From Lineus longissimus (lineage: Eukaryota; Nemertea; Pilidiophora; Heteronemertea; Lineidae), in NCBI RefSeq assembly GCF_910592395.1, contig NC_088316.1:17174001-17238000 (forward strand): 64,000 nucleotides of DNA. Reading direction: 5' to 3'. The stretch's first letter is position 1. The number at the start of each line of letters is the position of its first letter. Below, in pieces: positions 37,693-49,800 of the stretch. The position numbers and the translations under genes were made by a program. Below the pieces are notes generated by a model, which made no database searches, was not told the DNA's origin, and saw only the letters and a list, made by a program, of their open reading frames with translations.

Positions 37693-38365
37693 CAGACTGT
37701 ACGCTATTCTAAATGAAAGCAATCCGACCAATTCACACATGAATCAATCAGAGATCTCCACAAATCAAGCAATCCCACCTGTTTGCACATATTTTAAGGT
37801 TGGCATGGAGAATCAGCACCACATTTCGTGAGGGCATTCCTCGGTTTGAGGTGGGATTTCCCGAGGTTGAAGTCAAAGGAAACACCACAGACTTTCCAAG
37901 GTAAATGTCAAGTGCGTCATGAGGTCTAAACTGGCACTCCATCCATTGAACCATCCATCTACTCACAATCCTTCATGCACTGAATTTTACACTGAGACAT
38001 GAATTTGAAAACTGTATTGTCCGCATAGGACAAGAACATCAGCCTAAATATGTTTCTATAAAGTGTTGTGTATGTTTTATGAGAAATTATTCTGCCATGA
38101 AAATATCATAAGCCCATGCCTGCACGGGGTATTGGAAAGCCGAGGAATATTATAACTACTTGGGTGCAGTATTGGGTGCAGATTAACCGCTTAAGTTCAG
38201 TGCCCTGTGGCCTTTCTCCACCACTTTCTATGTCTCAAAAGAGGTTTTGTGGGTGACACTGGGCTTATGTCGTCAAATATCATTATAATTGAGAGGAACT
38301 GAATTCAATAAAACTTGATACTTGAGACAGTACTGACTGTAGAGTGGAAGGTGGATGGTTAGCAA

Positions 38366-38560
38366 TAATCCCTTAAATGACTCTGTTAGTCCTTATTCCA
38401 GCTTGCATAATCAAATACCATTTTACATCCGTTGGTCTTTACAATGTAGTCCAGCTTGGTAATAAATATTCTTAATAGCTCTGTTCGTCCAGAGTCCAGC
38501 CTGGTAAAAATATCCTAAATAATGCTGTCGGTCCTTATTCCAGTTTGGTATTAATGCCCT
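38366..38560. repeat. Degenerate tandem repeat (CTCTGTTAGTCCTTATTCCAG)
   Basis: Three or more diverged copies of a unit of about 60-70 bp contain CTCTGTTAGTCC, TTATTCCAGCTTGGTA and AATA-TCCTTAAATA blocks. Old array in the same ATP10 intron. Confidence 0.55.
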
Positions 38561-41130
38561 TTAAAATAATTCCCTTGCATGTGGTCCTCTAAGAAGTCAA
38601 ATGTATCAGCCAGTATTGAGTTTTGCCATTACATAAATGCCAGTGGGGCCGGTTCTAACCACTGAATCTCAGTGTGGGGCTTATTTATCCAATGGACTAC
38701 TTCCATATCGCCAGCACTGCTTGTGGTGAACGCATGGAAACACTACACTATGACGTCTGAAACAGCAAATTATCAATTATTCAAAGTTTTCACCACTAAA
38801 ATGTTGCATATTAAATTGGTTCCAACTAGAAATGGTTTATTTCAAAAAGTCAATATTTTAGTGTAGTTTTGACACACATGGACTGATATTTGCATGGTTT
38901 GAAATGCTTGACCCGAATGTGATTAATCTAATGAACGACACATCCCATGATGATTGCACAATGGATACTATCTTGACATTTACTCTCACTTCTTGGCACA
39001 AAAAGTTGACGATCTTGAAATTCCAGATCAATGAAACAGTACCGATGGATCAAGAGAGACTATCCGATATACCGAGACGATACCAAACAAAAATAAATCA
39101 ATGCACAGTTGGATCCTGCAGCGATTCAATACCTAGAAACAGGAATACCAGGAATCCGCCCCATCTCACAGTTTTTAAGAATGAAATCATCTGTGACCTC
39201 AGAGGCAAAATCAATACAAAATTACATCAATATCAATCAATCAAAATCACCTACTCGACAAGGATATCAATAGAAAATGACATTCAGCAAATATCTAACC
39301 ACAACAACTATAGGCCTATTATTATTTTTTTCACAACTCCCAAGTACCGGTAATTGAGATTTCACTTCCAAATTGACAATTGTAACTTTCATCAACCAAT
39401 TATCAATCCATATAGGATCAATTCCTTCACTTGCTCCATGAAAAGTTAAATCCGAGTAAGGTGAACAATCAAGCTGACTCCTAAATCGTCCAAGAAAACT
39501 TGTAATTTTATTAAACATAACCACATACTCCATCTGCAGTAGTTGACAAGACATTGTACAAGACGACACTCTTCATGCTACTGATATACAAACTCCCCCG
39601 AGAGGTATCAACATGATTTCTGGGCCTAGTTGTTATCGGCCTCATAATACTGTTCAATGGCTGTTGCCTTAACTGCACCAACCCCATGTGCAGACAAAGA
39701 GGAATATATTATAGTATATTGCATATGTATAAGCAAGAGGTTTTATTAATCACTATGTTCAAATGAGGGAATATATCATGCCTCTTATATTGAATGCGCA
39801 ACCACAAGTGACTTTCCATAACTTATTCAACAGGTGATGCGTTTGGTGGGGGACTCAACCTTTATTTGATATTACCAGTTCACCACCTCAAAGTTGGATG
39901 AATTGAACAATCAGTGATCAGATAGAACTGTGACATCCTCGGAATAATAGTTTGCTGACAGGGAACCACTTGACACAAGATGGTAGCCATCACCTGGCTT
40001 TGTAAGTTCACCCCTCTGTCGTCAAAGATGGCAACTTGGTTATAGCGCACGGTTTTTAATTTCTCAAGAGGGAAGCTGGTCAGTAATAAGCACAGCCAAT
40101 TTTGAGATCTGAACCAAGAAGGGACTTGCCCCCCATTACAAAGGAGGCTACGCTACCTACATATAATAAAAAGAACTCTTTCTATTTGAAATAAGAAACC
40201 GAAACAACACGTACAACATGAATGCCCAGTATTCAAGGCATTGTGGTCCCCTTCATAAATAGATGACATAAAATTTGATAGTAGATATCTTTAATGGCCT
40301 TTTGACAGCAGGTCCACGCATAAGGCATTTAAATGTCATCTTTTGAAATAAGTTGAATCAAGAATATTCAAGAGATTTGAATGCAACTTGATGATTAGGT
40401 ATGAGCGATATTTTTTTCAGGGGCTATCAGGGAGTGGTAAAAGTTGGTTGATAAAAGTAAGCATTTTTGTTTTTATTCCTTTAAAAACTCTTACTGTATT
40501 TATCACAGTTCTGAGATATTATTCGTACTACTCCTAACATATTACATCAAACTCTCCACTCTTACATTGTAGGACAAAAGAACCAAAAATAACCCTGTGA
40601 ATGACCAGTCAGACAAGGATGCCTGAATAGCACTTGTGGGAATTGTCACTGGAAAGCAGTATATTCCACTCATCGCACCTTGTGGTGTATTCATTTTCAT
40701 ACACATGCCATGACTTTATTCACTATTTTCCATTTTTCAGACTAAACATAGTCAGATATTGCAAAGGATTAAAAAAAACAGGTTTATAACAGTGTATTAT
40801 TCATGGCCAAGAAACAATCCCCTTCACTATGGATTTGCCTGTAATGACAATGCACTTCTATAATCCTTTACAAATTGTACATTGTACATATGATTCTGGT
40901 CAAGATAGGTTGAACCAAAAATGTGCTTTGTGGTTACTATGGGCAACTTGATCAATGGTTATTGGAGTGGTGAACCAATGCTGAACAGTGCTGCTCCGTG
41001 GTGTGAGAAGTGAGAATCTAAAGCACCGCATTCAATATCAAATTCTGGTCATAAAATATTTATGTATTGCGGACAAGACTTCGAAGGGGTGCCATCTATA
41101 CTGTTTACTTAAACAAATTATTGTCATTTA
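38561..41130. other. ATP10 distal-isoform intron with no supported gene
   Basis: The longest frames here are incidental and lack domains. No additional P4-ATPase exon is seen anywhere between 37292 and 43898, which is important for interpreting the distal first exon. Confidence 0.5.
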
Positions 41131-41270
41131 TACTGTGAACCGTGAAATCTTTGTGAGCGTTTTATTTTTGTGATTTTTGCAAATTCATCATCAAACCATA
41201 CTTAAAAAGCACCAAATTTTGGTGCTGTGAAAATTATGCAAATATTTCACGGTTTTCCGGTTCATAACTG
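41131..41270. mobile_element. Diverged MITE related to the 20776 element
   Basis: It starts TACTGTGAACCGTGAAATC and ends, on the other strand, CAGTTATGAACCGGAAAACCGTGAAAT. Imperfect terminal inverted repeats enclose AT-rich DNA with a CACCAAATTTTGGTG palindrome (41210-41224). Confidence 0.5.
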
Positions 41271-43898
41271 AACAGACACTACAGTTTAGTCCATGAAGTG
41301 CCACGCTTGCTTTATGTAACAACAGCATGGAGTAACTGTAAGCAGGGTTTACAAGATGATATCAAATTATATTCTATTGTTGAGTTGAATGAGTGAGATA
41401 TATTTCTGTCCCCACATTTTTTTCCCTGAGTCTCAAGTTACAGGCAGGAGGTGGTATAAGATACAGAAATTAATAAGTGTTCATTTATATCTCACAGAGG
41501 AGTTGATAACTTGAGACAGTTTACTGGTCAATTCTCAGGAGGGTCTCGTGTATGCCAGACAAGGGTTCTGGGTTCATCACCATTTGATTTCACCCAGAAT
41601 TGACCCAGGTTTATTCCAAAGGGATTAGTAAAAGGTTAAGGATAATTGATATTTCAACCTGAGCCAGATAGGACCGGTCTACCTTTTGACTCAACAGGCT
41701 CAGGACCTCTGGCACTGTTGGTCTGAGCTTGGACGATAAGTATTGAAATCGCCTAATGTTTCGACCCTCCGAGGCTATAAATGGACGATATTTGTGCAGT
41801 TTGGTCACGCGGCAAACGATTATTGACACACTGACTATTTAGCTTCATAATATGTAACTGCCCAACAGAAGTCATGGCTAGATTTACAATGCAACAAAAC
41901 ATTGGTTCAACATCAGATATTGTATCAAGTGATATTTTCCTTGTTTACTTTGTAATATAGGTGCAGACACGTTTGCTGCTTTGTACTTGTCTATTGATAC
42001 ATGTAAATGTATGTTGATCTTGGTCTGATCAGCTGATGGAATGAAACATTTTAGTGGATACTATGGATAGTGGCATAGCAATAAATGAGTGGATCCAAGA
42101 CTCAGATAAATGAGGCTCAGTTTCTCCAAGACCAAGAGAAAGGGTGAGATCACTGCCATTGCCACTACTTCATCTCTGTGTCCCTAACAAGACATATTTT
42201 TGAATCCTACTTTACTAGCCGTCTTACTAGCTCAAACAGAATAGGAGAGAAAACTCTGAAATAAAGCCGCGGCCGAGAGATCTCCAAAACTCACTCATTT
42301 TTGTCATTCCATTAATTGCCCTTTCACCCTTACATTCCATTTACCTCTAATTCCCCAAACGTCAAATCAGCCGTTTTCATTTTGTACATGCAAACACAGG
42401 CTGCTTAAAAATCTTGGGTGGGCCATGGAGAAATACAATGGAATAGGAGTTTAACTGGAAACGTCATGAAAGGAGATTTGCATAAACCAAGTGACGGATA
42501 TATTTGAATAAACATGTGTTTTAGAAAATAAGTAGAGTAAGTCTTCACATGCATATAAAATGTCCTATAAATACTAAGGACAACAAGAAGCCTACAAAAC
42601 TGTTAATTCAGATCACCTACATGTATTAAATTCTATCTTTAACTAAAAATGATTTTATGTGAAGAAAACCACCAGGTTAAAAATGTTTACTTCTTAATTT
42701 ATTATCAAGTAAATGTAAATGTACATGATTGAATTTACTTGTCATTGTGTATTACTTGGAATTGATAAGTTTTTGGTGAAACCTACATCTATAAAGGGTG
42801 ATTTTTAGCATCTAAATGCGGGTTTTGACTCTTCCTTACTTAACCAGGGACATTTTAAACCCCCGGAACTAAACTAACTATACAAACAAACAATCTACAT
42901 CAACTTGCACTGAACCCACTGGATGGTATAGAAATAATGTCACGCCGCATTGGCTCAGTTACGATATTTGATTGATTAAATTAAGCTCTACGGTATATCG
43001 TTTATAAATTCAACTCGGGCCAACACAGAAATAAAGCTGTTGCCATGATGCTATATATTGGCATGCAGTCAGGCGGACGCTCACGGGACAGAGACGCTGC
43101 AGTATGGATACATGACTGTACACATTCGTTGCCAAGCATTAAGTTAGAGATTGAAAAGCTTTTTTTGGATAGATCAATTCAATTACTACAGGCGTTGCAA
43201 TGTACATGAACACAACTCGAAAGCATGAACCTGCGACTAATTTTGCTCTGTCTCACTTCAGACTTGATTGAAACCAAAAGGAGTTGAAAGAGAATCAAAT
43301 TCTGAACACACGCATTTTAAAACGTTTTCTTTATCTCAGAGCTGGTCTGAGGAGAGGTGGCAGCAAGCTCCGACCCCAGTTCTGAAAATTTTGTTCAAAC
43401 ATCGAACTAACAAATGCAGCCATGCCTTGTTTTATGAACATGTAAAGATTGTTTGGGTGAGACAAAAACTCAGAGACAGACATATCAGATTACTCAGCAA
43501 ACTTTGATATTTACTCTGGATTAACCTAGTTTAACCGGCATTGTATTTTTACAAGTGATTCACTATAAACACGTCTATATAATGGGTTTTATCAAATACG
43601 ATTCTTCATCATGGACTAAAAAGGAAGATTGAAGTTAATCTTCTGAATTCCTCAGGCAAGAATGTTTTTATATTGTTTTTTTTTAAAAGTACTATGATGA
43701 CTAAATTCACATGGCTGGATAAACATTCATGTACATAACCGCAAACTAGCCATGACTATTGCTGAGACTTGCAACCTGTCATGTAAGTGTGACTGGGAAT
43801 AAAATTCCTTGCCTTACGCTGACAACTAACATGACTGAAAAGTAAAAGCGGGAAGTAACTGAAAAAAAAGAATACTAGAATATCAAAGTGGAACTCAC
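41271..43898. other. AT-rich intron of the distal ATP10 isoform
   Basis: No coding region, RNA gene or clear repeat is seen. Several TACATGTA palindromes occur (for example near 41998 and 42618). Confidence 0.4.
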
Positions 43899-44326
43899 CA
43901 TTTGAACTTCTTGGCTTTTTGATTGTTGATCTTCCTATCGGATCGATATCGCCGATAGTCCTCAAATGCATCTTTCATACCCGTCACAGAAAGCACGAAC
44001 AGCACAGGCAACATGGCCACTTCTTTGGCAAAAGCATTAATCTGCGGAATCCAGTTCAAAAGCAGTATAAACAAGAAAAATATATTGGCAAACCGATGCA
44101 ACTGTTCAAACAAATTTTTTGGCAAGAATGTTAAGATGGTATATTTCGTTGTCTTGACAGTATTATTCTTGAATCTTTTATTCGGATGTTCGCGTTTTTT
44201 TATATCAGGAGGTACGTTGTGATTGGCAATTATAGTTCTGAATATTGGACTTTGTTTGTTTCCACGCCGCCACGCCTTGAATCGATCATACAACTTCTCC
44301 ATCATCGAGCTCGATTTCTTCTCCAT
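43899..44326 (-). CDS. ATP10: Alternative first coding exon (1b) of the ATP10 flippase
   Basis: ATG at 44324-44326 opens 142 codons plus two bases, ending at a GTGAGT donor in phase 2, the same phase as exon 1a (37291-36861). It encodes a basic cytosolic N-terminus, then [22 protein letters not shown]1 (ending [16 protein letters not shown]) and TM2 ([12 protein letters not shown]), then [18 protein letters not shown]. Over about 90 aligned residues it is some 60% identical to exon 1a, with many synonymous differences, so both have been kept by selection for a long time. No other ATP10 exon lies between the two. The distal exon should therefore splice over about 7.5 kb to exon 2 at 36346, giving W-PTDKYETC at the join. 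The alternative is an orphan exon left by a partial gene duplication. Confidence 0.85.
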
Positions 44327-44977
44327 CGAGTGGTTGTTCTAGAAGTTTTGGTACTTATTTAGTCTGGTTTTGTCATGATTTCCGGATGTTTGACGCATTA
44401 CTTTGGCACGGCTTCATTGTTCTGGAAGAGGAAGGATGTTAGAAGCAATGTAAATGGTCTTTTTCAGTATGCTGGGACGAGGCAAAAAAATTTTTTTTTG
44501 GGGGGGTGGCACTCTTATTTTTAAGTGGGATTTAGGATAAGCAATAGTTTGAGTCAGGATGGTCAAAATTTGTATCAGAAATGGACAACCAAGCAACCAA
44601 AGACACTAACTGTGGTACAGATGCAATCTCACTTCCACTATTTATACCCGATGCACGGCCTTTAACTAAGACTAGAATTTGTATTGTCACTCCTAAACTG
44701 CAGTTGGATTTAAATTCATGTCCAAGATGTAAAACTGAGCACACTGCACACAAGTAATCTAAAATGTGTGAATATCACCAAGCATTGATTATGCAGGTGA
44801 TGCATTATTCCATTGATTATTTTGTTTGATAGCTCATAGTAGGTTGTGGTTCCATCATATCAATGCACCTGTTAGTGTTCTGTGCAGGACACAATAATGA
44901 CAAGTCCTTTTCATGACAAAGAAGAGACCAGATGAGATCCAATGCAGTCAGAATTTTCCTTGTGTAAATGCAAAGTA
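44327..44977. promoter_or_regulatory. 5' flank of distal ATP10 exon, possible 5' UTR acceptor
   Basis: On the minus strand CCTTCCTCTTCCAG near 44420 is a good splice acceptor upstream of the 1b start, suggesting a further non-coding 5' exon. A T/G-rich run occurs near 44490-44506. No gene is seen. Confidence 0.3.
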
Positions 44978-45468
44978 CAGTAGAACCTCTCTATTAAGGA
45001 CACCCTTGGGACTGACAAGTGCTGTCCTTAATAGAGGTGTCCTGATTAGAGAGGTCAAATTGAATGGAAACAACTGTCCTTAATATGCAGTAGAACCTCT
45101 CTATCAAGGACACCCTTGGGACTGACAAGTGCTGTCCTTAATAGAGAGGTGTCCTGATTAGATAGGTCAAATTGAATGGAAACAACCAAATTGGGACCAA
45201 AACTAGTGTCCTTAATAGAGAGGTTGTCCTTAATAGAAGGGTTGTCCTTAATAGAGAGGTTGTCCTTAATAGAGAGGTGTCTGCTAAGTGAGGTTCTACT
45301 GAATACACCCAGTAGAACCTCTCTATTAAGGTCACCCTTGGGACTGACAAGTGCTGTCCTTATTAGAGAGGTGTCCTGATTAGAAATGTCAAATTGAATG
45401 GAAACAACCAAATTGGGACCAAAACTAGGGTCCTTAATAGAGAGGTGTCCACTAAGAGAGGTTCTACT
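44978..45468. mobile_element. Cluster of three CTCTCTATTAAGGACA inverted-repeat elements
   Basis: Units at about 44978-45085 (truncated), 45088-45301 and 45310-45468. Complete units begin CAGTAGAACCTCTCTAT and end AGGTTCTACT, so they have terminal inverted repeats. They share CACCCTTGGGACTGACAAGT, CAAATTGAATGGAAACAACC and TTGGGACCAAAACTAG. The second unit also contains a four-fold internal repeat of about 20 bp (TTGTCCTTAATAGAGAGG, 45220-45290). Frames through it are artefacts of the repeat. Related copies are at 9591, 48051 and 54361. Confidence 0.8.
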
Positions 45469-45575
45469 AAATACATCCAGTGAAACAAATACTGCAACAA
45501 TCAATATCAATCCCTATCATCATGAATATTCATGCTATCATCTATCTTAGTCTTAGCTTATTGTTCTGATGCCTC

Positions 45576-45838
45576 TTAAAGGGACAACTTGGATGTGGTA
45601 GCTACCTCTCCTGGAGGATAATACCACTGCTTGCCACCATGTGCCGCCACCTGTAATATCCCACAAATGCTGAGTTCTAATTTTGATTACGGACAGTGTT
45701 GGGAGGCAATGTCTTTTCAATTATCCTGTTTGGAGAAGTCACAGTCGTGCTGGAAGTCACGGTCCCGTTGGAAGCCAATTTGTATGAAAAACCAACATAT
45801 CAGTGTAGGCCTAACTCACACCCAAGTTGTCCCTTTAA
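45576..45838. mobile_element. piggyBac-like MITE with TTAA target duplication
   Basis: TTAA|AGGGACAACTTGGATGTG at the left (45576 on) is mirrored by CACACCCAAGTTGTCCCT|TTAA at the right (ending 45838). The terminal inverted repeats are 18 bp with one mismatch and are flanked by TTAA on both sides. The 255-bp interior has no transposase. The TTAA duplication points to mobilisation by a piggyBac-superfamily transposase; that is inference from the target site. Confidence 0.8.
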
Positions 45839-46880
45839 TAATTGTCATTTGAATGATTGGAGCGACTTGACAATTCACTGCCATTTCCAAAAAAGGGCAT
45901 TAGCCTAGGTTCGAGTGACGAAATGAAGGGCATATATATGTACATATAGATATATATATGATATATACTTAATTCAAAGTAAAAAAAGTCCACTAACTTA
46001 GCTCATCAACAGCCTAAGCCCGGCGCCATGTTGTTTACAGTGGTAACCAGCTAAGTGAAGTCGCATTCCAGCAGACTGAGACTGTCATAACAGCAACAAA
46101 AATTCGCGCCCAACCCACCCAGCAGACGACCCAAAGTATCCAGTTAACACACATTTTTATCACTTACCTCTACTTAGAAATAAATCCAGTCACTTAGGTA
46201 ATAAAAAGGGTCCAAAAAGACGGGAATTTCGTTGAAATGTAAGGTAACTGAAGGTCCCACCATAAGACAAAGTTGAATTATGTAATTAGTGGACGAAATT
46301 AGCATTGAACGTCTAAGCCAATCAAAAGCCGTTTACGCGGTACTTCTGTCACAAAACTTCAGTAGATTTGCATATTGCTACATAAATTAGTTTTAGTTCC
46401 AACAATTTCAACGAGAGGCAGCACCTGCCGGTAAAACCAACCTGCGGTCCAAGTTGATCGAATGATATCGAGGATGTATCAAATCGCAACTCCGGCTATT
46501 CGCCCACAATTTTGCAAAATTTGACATCACGATACACGTCAAATATCTCCTAAATCTACGATGTACAGTTACTGACTACTTCAAAGACCCACTGCACTTG
46601 TAAGGAAAGGTTGCACTGGCGACTTACATACCGAAGTCGATCATTATAGTCTTACTCTTAGTAGACCAACCAAAGTCATGAAGTGAAGCAGAACATGAAA
46701 TTGAAATGTCAAAAATCCCTCATTTTTTCCTTCGGCTGGCGTTTTCCCCTCCTCAGCCCCTTGATTGGGGGGGCTGACTCAGTCAGTGGATGATAATTGC
46801 AGTAAACAAAATGGGCCAGATCTCATCATGTAGTCTAGTATCTCTAATTCACTTCATTTTTCAGAATGTGATCCCTTACC
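45839..46880. promoter_or_regulatory. Upstream region of TBCK, including the 5' UTR
   Basis: The TBCK coding exon is preceded by an acceptor (TTTTTCAG ending 46864), so a non-coding first exon lies upstream. A plausible donor is CACCTGCCG|GTAAAA near 46432. A CCCGGCGCCATG patch near 46020 is the only CpG-rich spot. No other gene is seen. Confidence 0.4.
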
Positions 46881-49800
46881 ATGAGTACCTTAACCTTGGG
46901 AAGTGCCCAGTTTGGAGTCGCAACATTCTTCGCCTCCCGGTACCCCAATGACAAGTGTGGAGCAAATGGGTTACCGCTCACTCCCAACAGCATCAAGATC
47001 CTTGGTAGATTTCAACGCCTAAAGGTGTTGGAGCATCCACGATTATGTAAATATCTGTACATGGTGAGGGCGAAACATGGTAGGTAACATGAGCGTATCT
47101 TGGAATTGTAGTTAGCTTGAAATTGAAAGATGAAACAAAGAAGACATTAGCTGGTTGAATGGAATGAAGCAGGAAAGAAGCTCAGTCAGTGTGAATATCA
47201 AGTTGGAATGAAACACTGAATACAGGATTGCTGTCAAGATTGATGGGAAAGCAGAAGTCTCACCAGCAGATGTGAATCATGGCTGGAGGTAATATGAATT
47301 ACCAACTACCCACCAGGGCTGAGCATTGTTTACCATAGTGGGTAATCATATTGCGGGATTGCGTTGTCATAATACCAATTTCAGTTCTTGAATTCATTGT
47401 CTTATTTCAGAGCGACTAATAGCTGTCACAGAGAACTATCTAAATTCTCTTGAGAAGGAAGCCTTGACAGATCGTTATCAGGAGTAAGTTTGCTCTTTTC
47501 AATTTTTATATGAGCTCACGGTGCTACCTGGTTCTAATGAGCTCGCTGAAGTGCACCGCCTACATCAGAAGAGGCCTCTCATATACCGAGGTCAACATTT
47601 CCAAAAATTGCAAGTTTGAGGCATTTTCCAATTGTATTTTAACAGTGTTGTTTTTTCTGCAGCCTTGATGAGTTGAAGAAACTCTGCTTTGATATCTTGG
47701 AGGGACTAGACTATCTGCACAAAAATGGCTTCACTCACAGAAACATCAGTCCTGGAAACATTTTACTCGATCCAGAGGTTAGTATTTGTCCCTCGATAGC
47801 CTGTAAGATCCTGTATGAACAAAAAGAAGTATTGCCACCAACTTGATCTAGCATTGGGATGAAATGATGATGCTATTGAGCAACGCTTTGAAGTTGAGAT
47901 GTTCCCACCATTCTTTCAGAGATCTTCTCATAAATGGTGATATTTATCTTTCAGGGGCGTGTGAAGCTAGCTAACCATGGTCTGTTCTTCATGACAGGTG
48001 GAGGGACAGATGTGTCATTCCCAATAGGGTAAGTTGGGTCATTGGCAGCACAACCTCTCTAAGAGGGACAGTGATTTTGGTCCATAAGTCGACTCTATCC
48101 AATTTGACCTCTGTAATCAGGACATCTCTCTTAAGCACAACTTTTGTCAATCCCAAGGGTGTCCATAATAGAGAGATTCGTCTATATTATCGTTAGTTTC
48201 ATGCATCGATCACATAAAAGTTGAGCATGTCTTTTCAAACATTAAAAGTTTAGGATATCATTCTCGTCTTTTCAGCCAAGCCAAATACATGGCACCAGAG
48301 GTTATTTGCCAAGGCCCTCACTCTGTCACAGAGCACCAATCCAGTGCAGAGCAGGCTGTACTACCACCACTAGGGATGAAAGCTGACCTATGGTCATTAG
48401 GGATGGTGTTGTTAGAGGTGTACTTGGTGAGTAGAAATAGATGTTATTCCCCCCCACTCGGCAGTTAAATGGGGGGGGGGGTGCTTGTACTTACTTATAT
48501 TCTTACATTGCCAACTGAATTTTGACTCCCTATTTTGGGAGTGTGTGAGTAAGTGATGATTCTGCTGGAGGTCTTTTTTGAAGGAAAAGATATCAAGGAA
48601 AAACTTTCAAATGTTCACTCTTTTGGGTTCCTTTATCGGGAACCCACTTGGACTAACTTTCTTCTCATCTCCTTGTTCCCTTTCAATTGCAGGGTATCAA
48701 CCTTTGGTCAACACTCACTTTGCAACAAATCACTCGAAAGATCATATCATTTACATTTACAGGTAAGTAATTTTTATCTAAATCTAAGATGGAGAGTTTA
48801 GTGGTGTGTATGAGAGTTATTCATGGCTCCAGAAAGTTTATCCCGTTGAATGGTTTCGGATGGCAAAGATCTAATAACTATAAGGGGAGCAATGGGTTAG
48901 TTTCTGGGCTTGGCTTAAACTGGGAACATGTACCAACTTAGTATGAGGCCTTTAATGACATGACCTTTCTCGATTGCAGATACTAGTCCACTGCAACTTA
49001 TTTTGGTTGATCATCAAAAAGAACGCATGTATTCAGTAAGTATGAAATCAAAAAGTCGGGGCTGTGCCAATTATTTCGTCCTGGAAGTCAGAATTTCTTT
49101 ACATTGCACATCAACCCACCCCTGAATATGGCGTTCATGTCTTATTATATAACAAGCCTTTAGAAAACATATCAATCTGCTGGAAGAAGGGTATTTTTGG
49201 CCAGAAAACCAACATATGTCCATGACGGATGGTGCTGAATGTGCTAACCATTATATCGTATTCTTGCTTCAGGCAATGCCCGCTTACTTGATGTATTTCA
49301 TATCCTCGTGTCTCACAGTAAATCCAGAACAAAGGTAAAGAATCGGTTTTACTCAGAACCTGTTTTCCTAATCAAGCACAAAACAATAATGGCAATGGGT
49401 GCGAAAGTTGTCATGGTCAACCCAATATGATTTGAAAATACTATTTGTGATGTCCAGCAGTTTATTCCATCTTGGCAAGCTTAGCGACTTTGTTGTTATT
49501 CATTTCTCTAGGACAGAATTTGTTTTTTTCTATTTCTCCAGGCCAGATGTGGAAGATCTGTTGACACATCCGACGTTTAATGATCTGAGGAAAGAACAGA
49601 TTCCATGGGTGAATGGGGTGACGATGCTGACGTCGAAATTGAGGTGCTTAGATTTGGTGCTACCGGAGTTGAATGAAGAAACTCTCGGAAAAGGTAGATC
49701 GTCTGTAACCTACATTGGATTCACATGACCTTGGTTGAATATCAGGATATTGTGGGTTCCGTACCTGACTGAGACCACCTTCTTTGTGACCCTGGGCAAG

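Noticed and set aside
38904-39353. 149-codon plus-strand frame in the ATP10 intron
   Set aside because: No domain, AT-rich composition, no splice or promoter support.
45055-45510. 151-codon minus-strand frame
   Set aside because: Lies wholly within the tandem inverted-repeat elements and reproduces their repeat.
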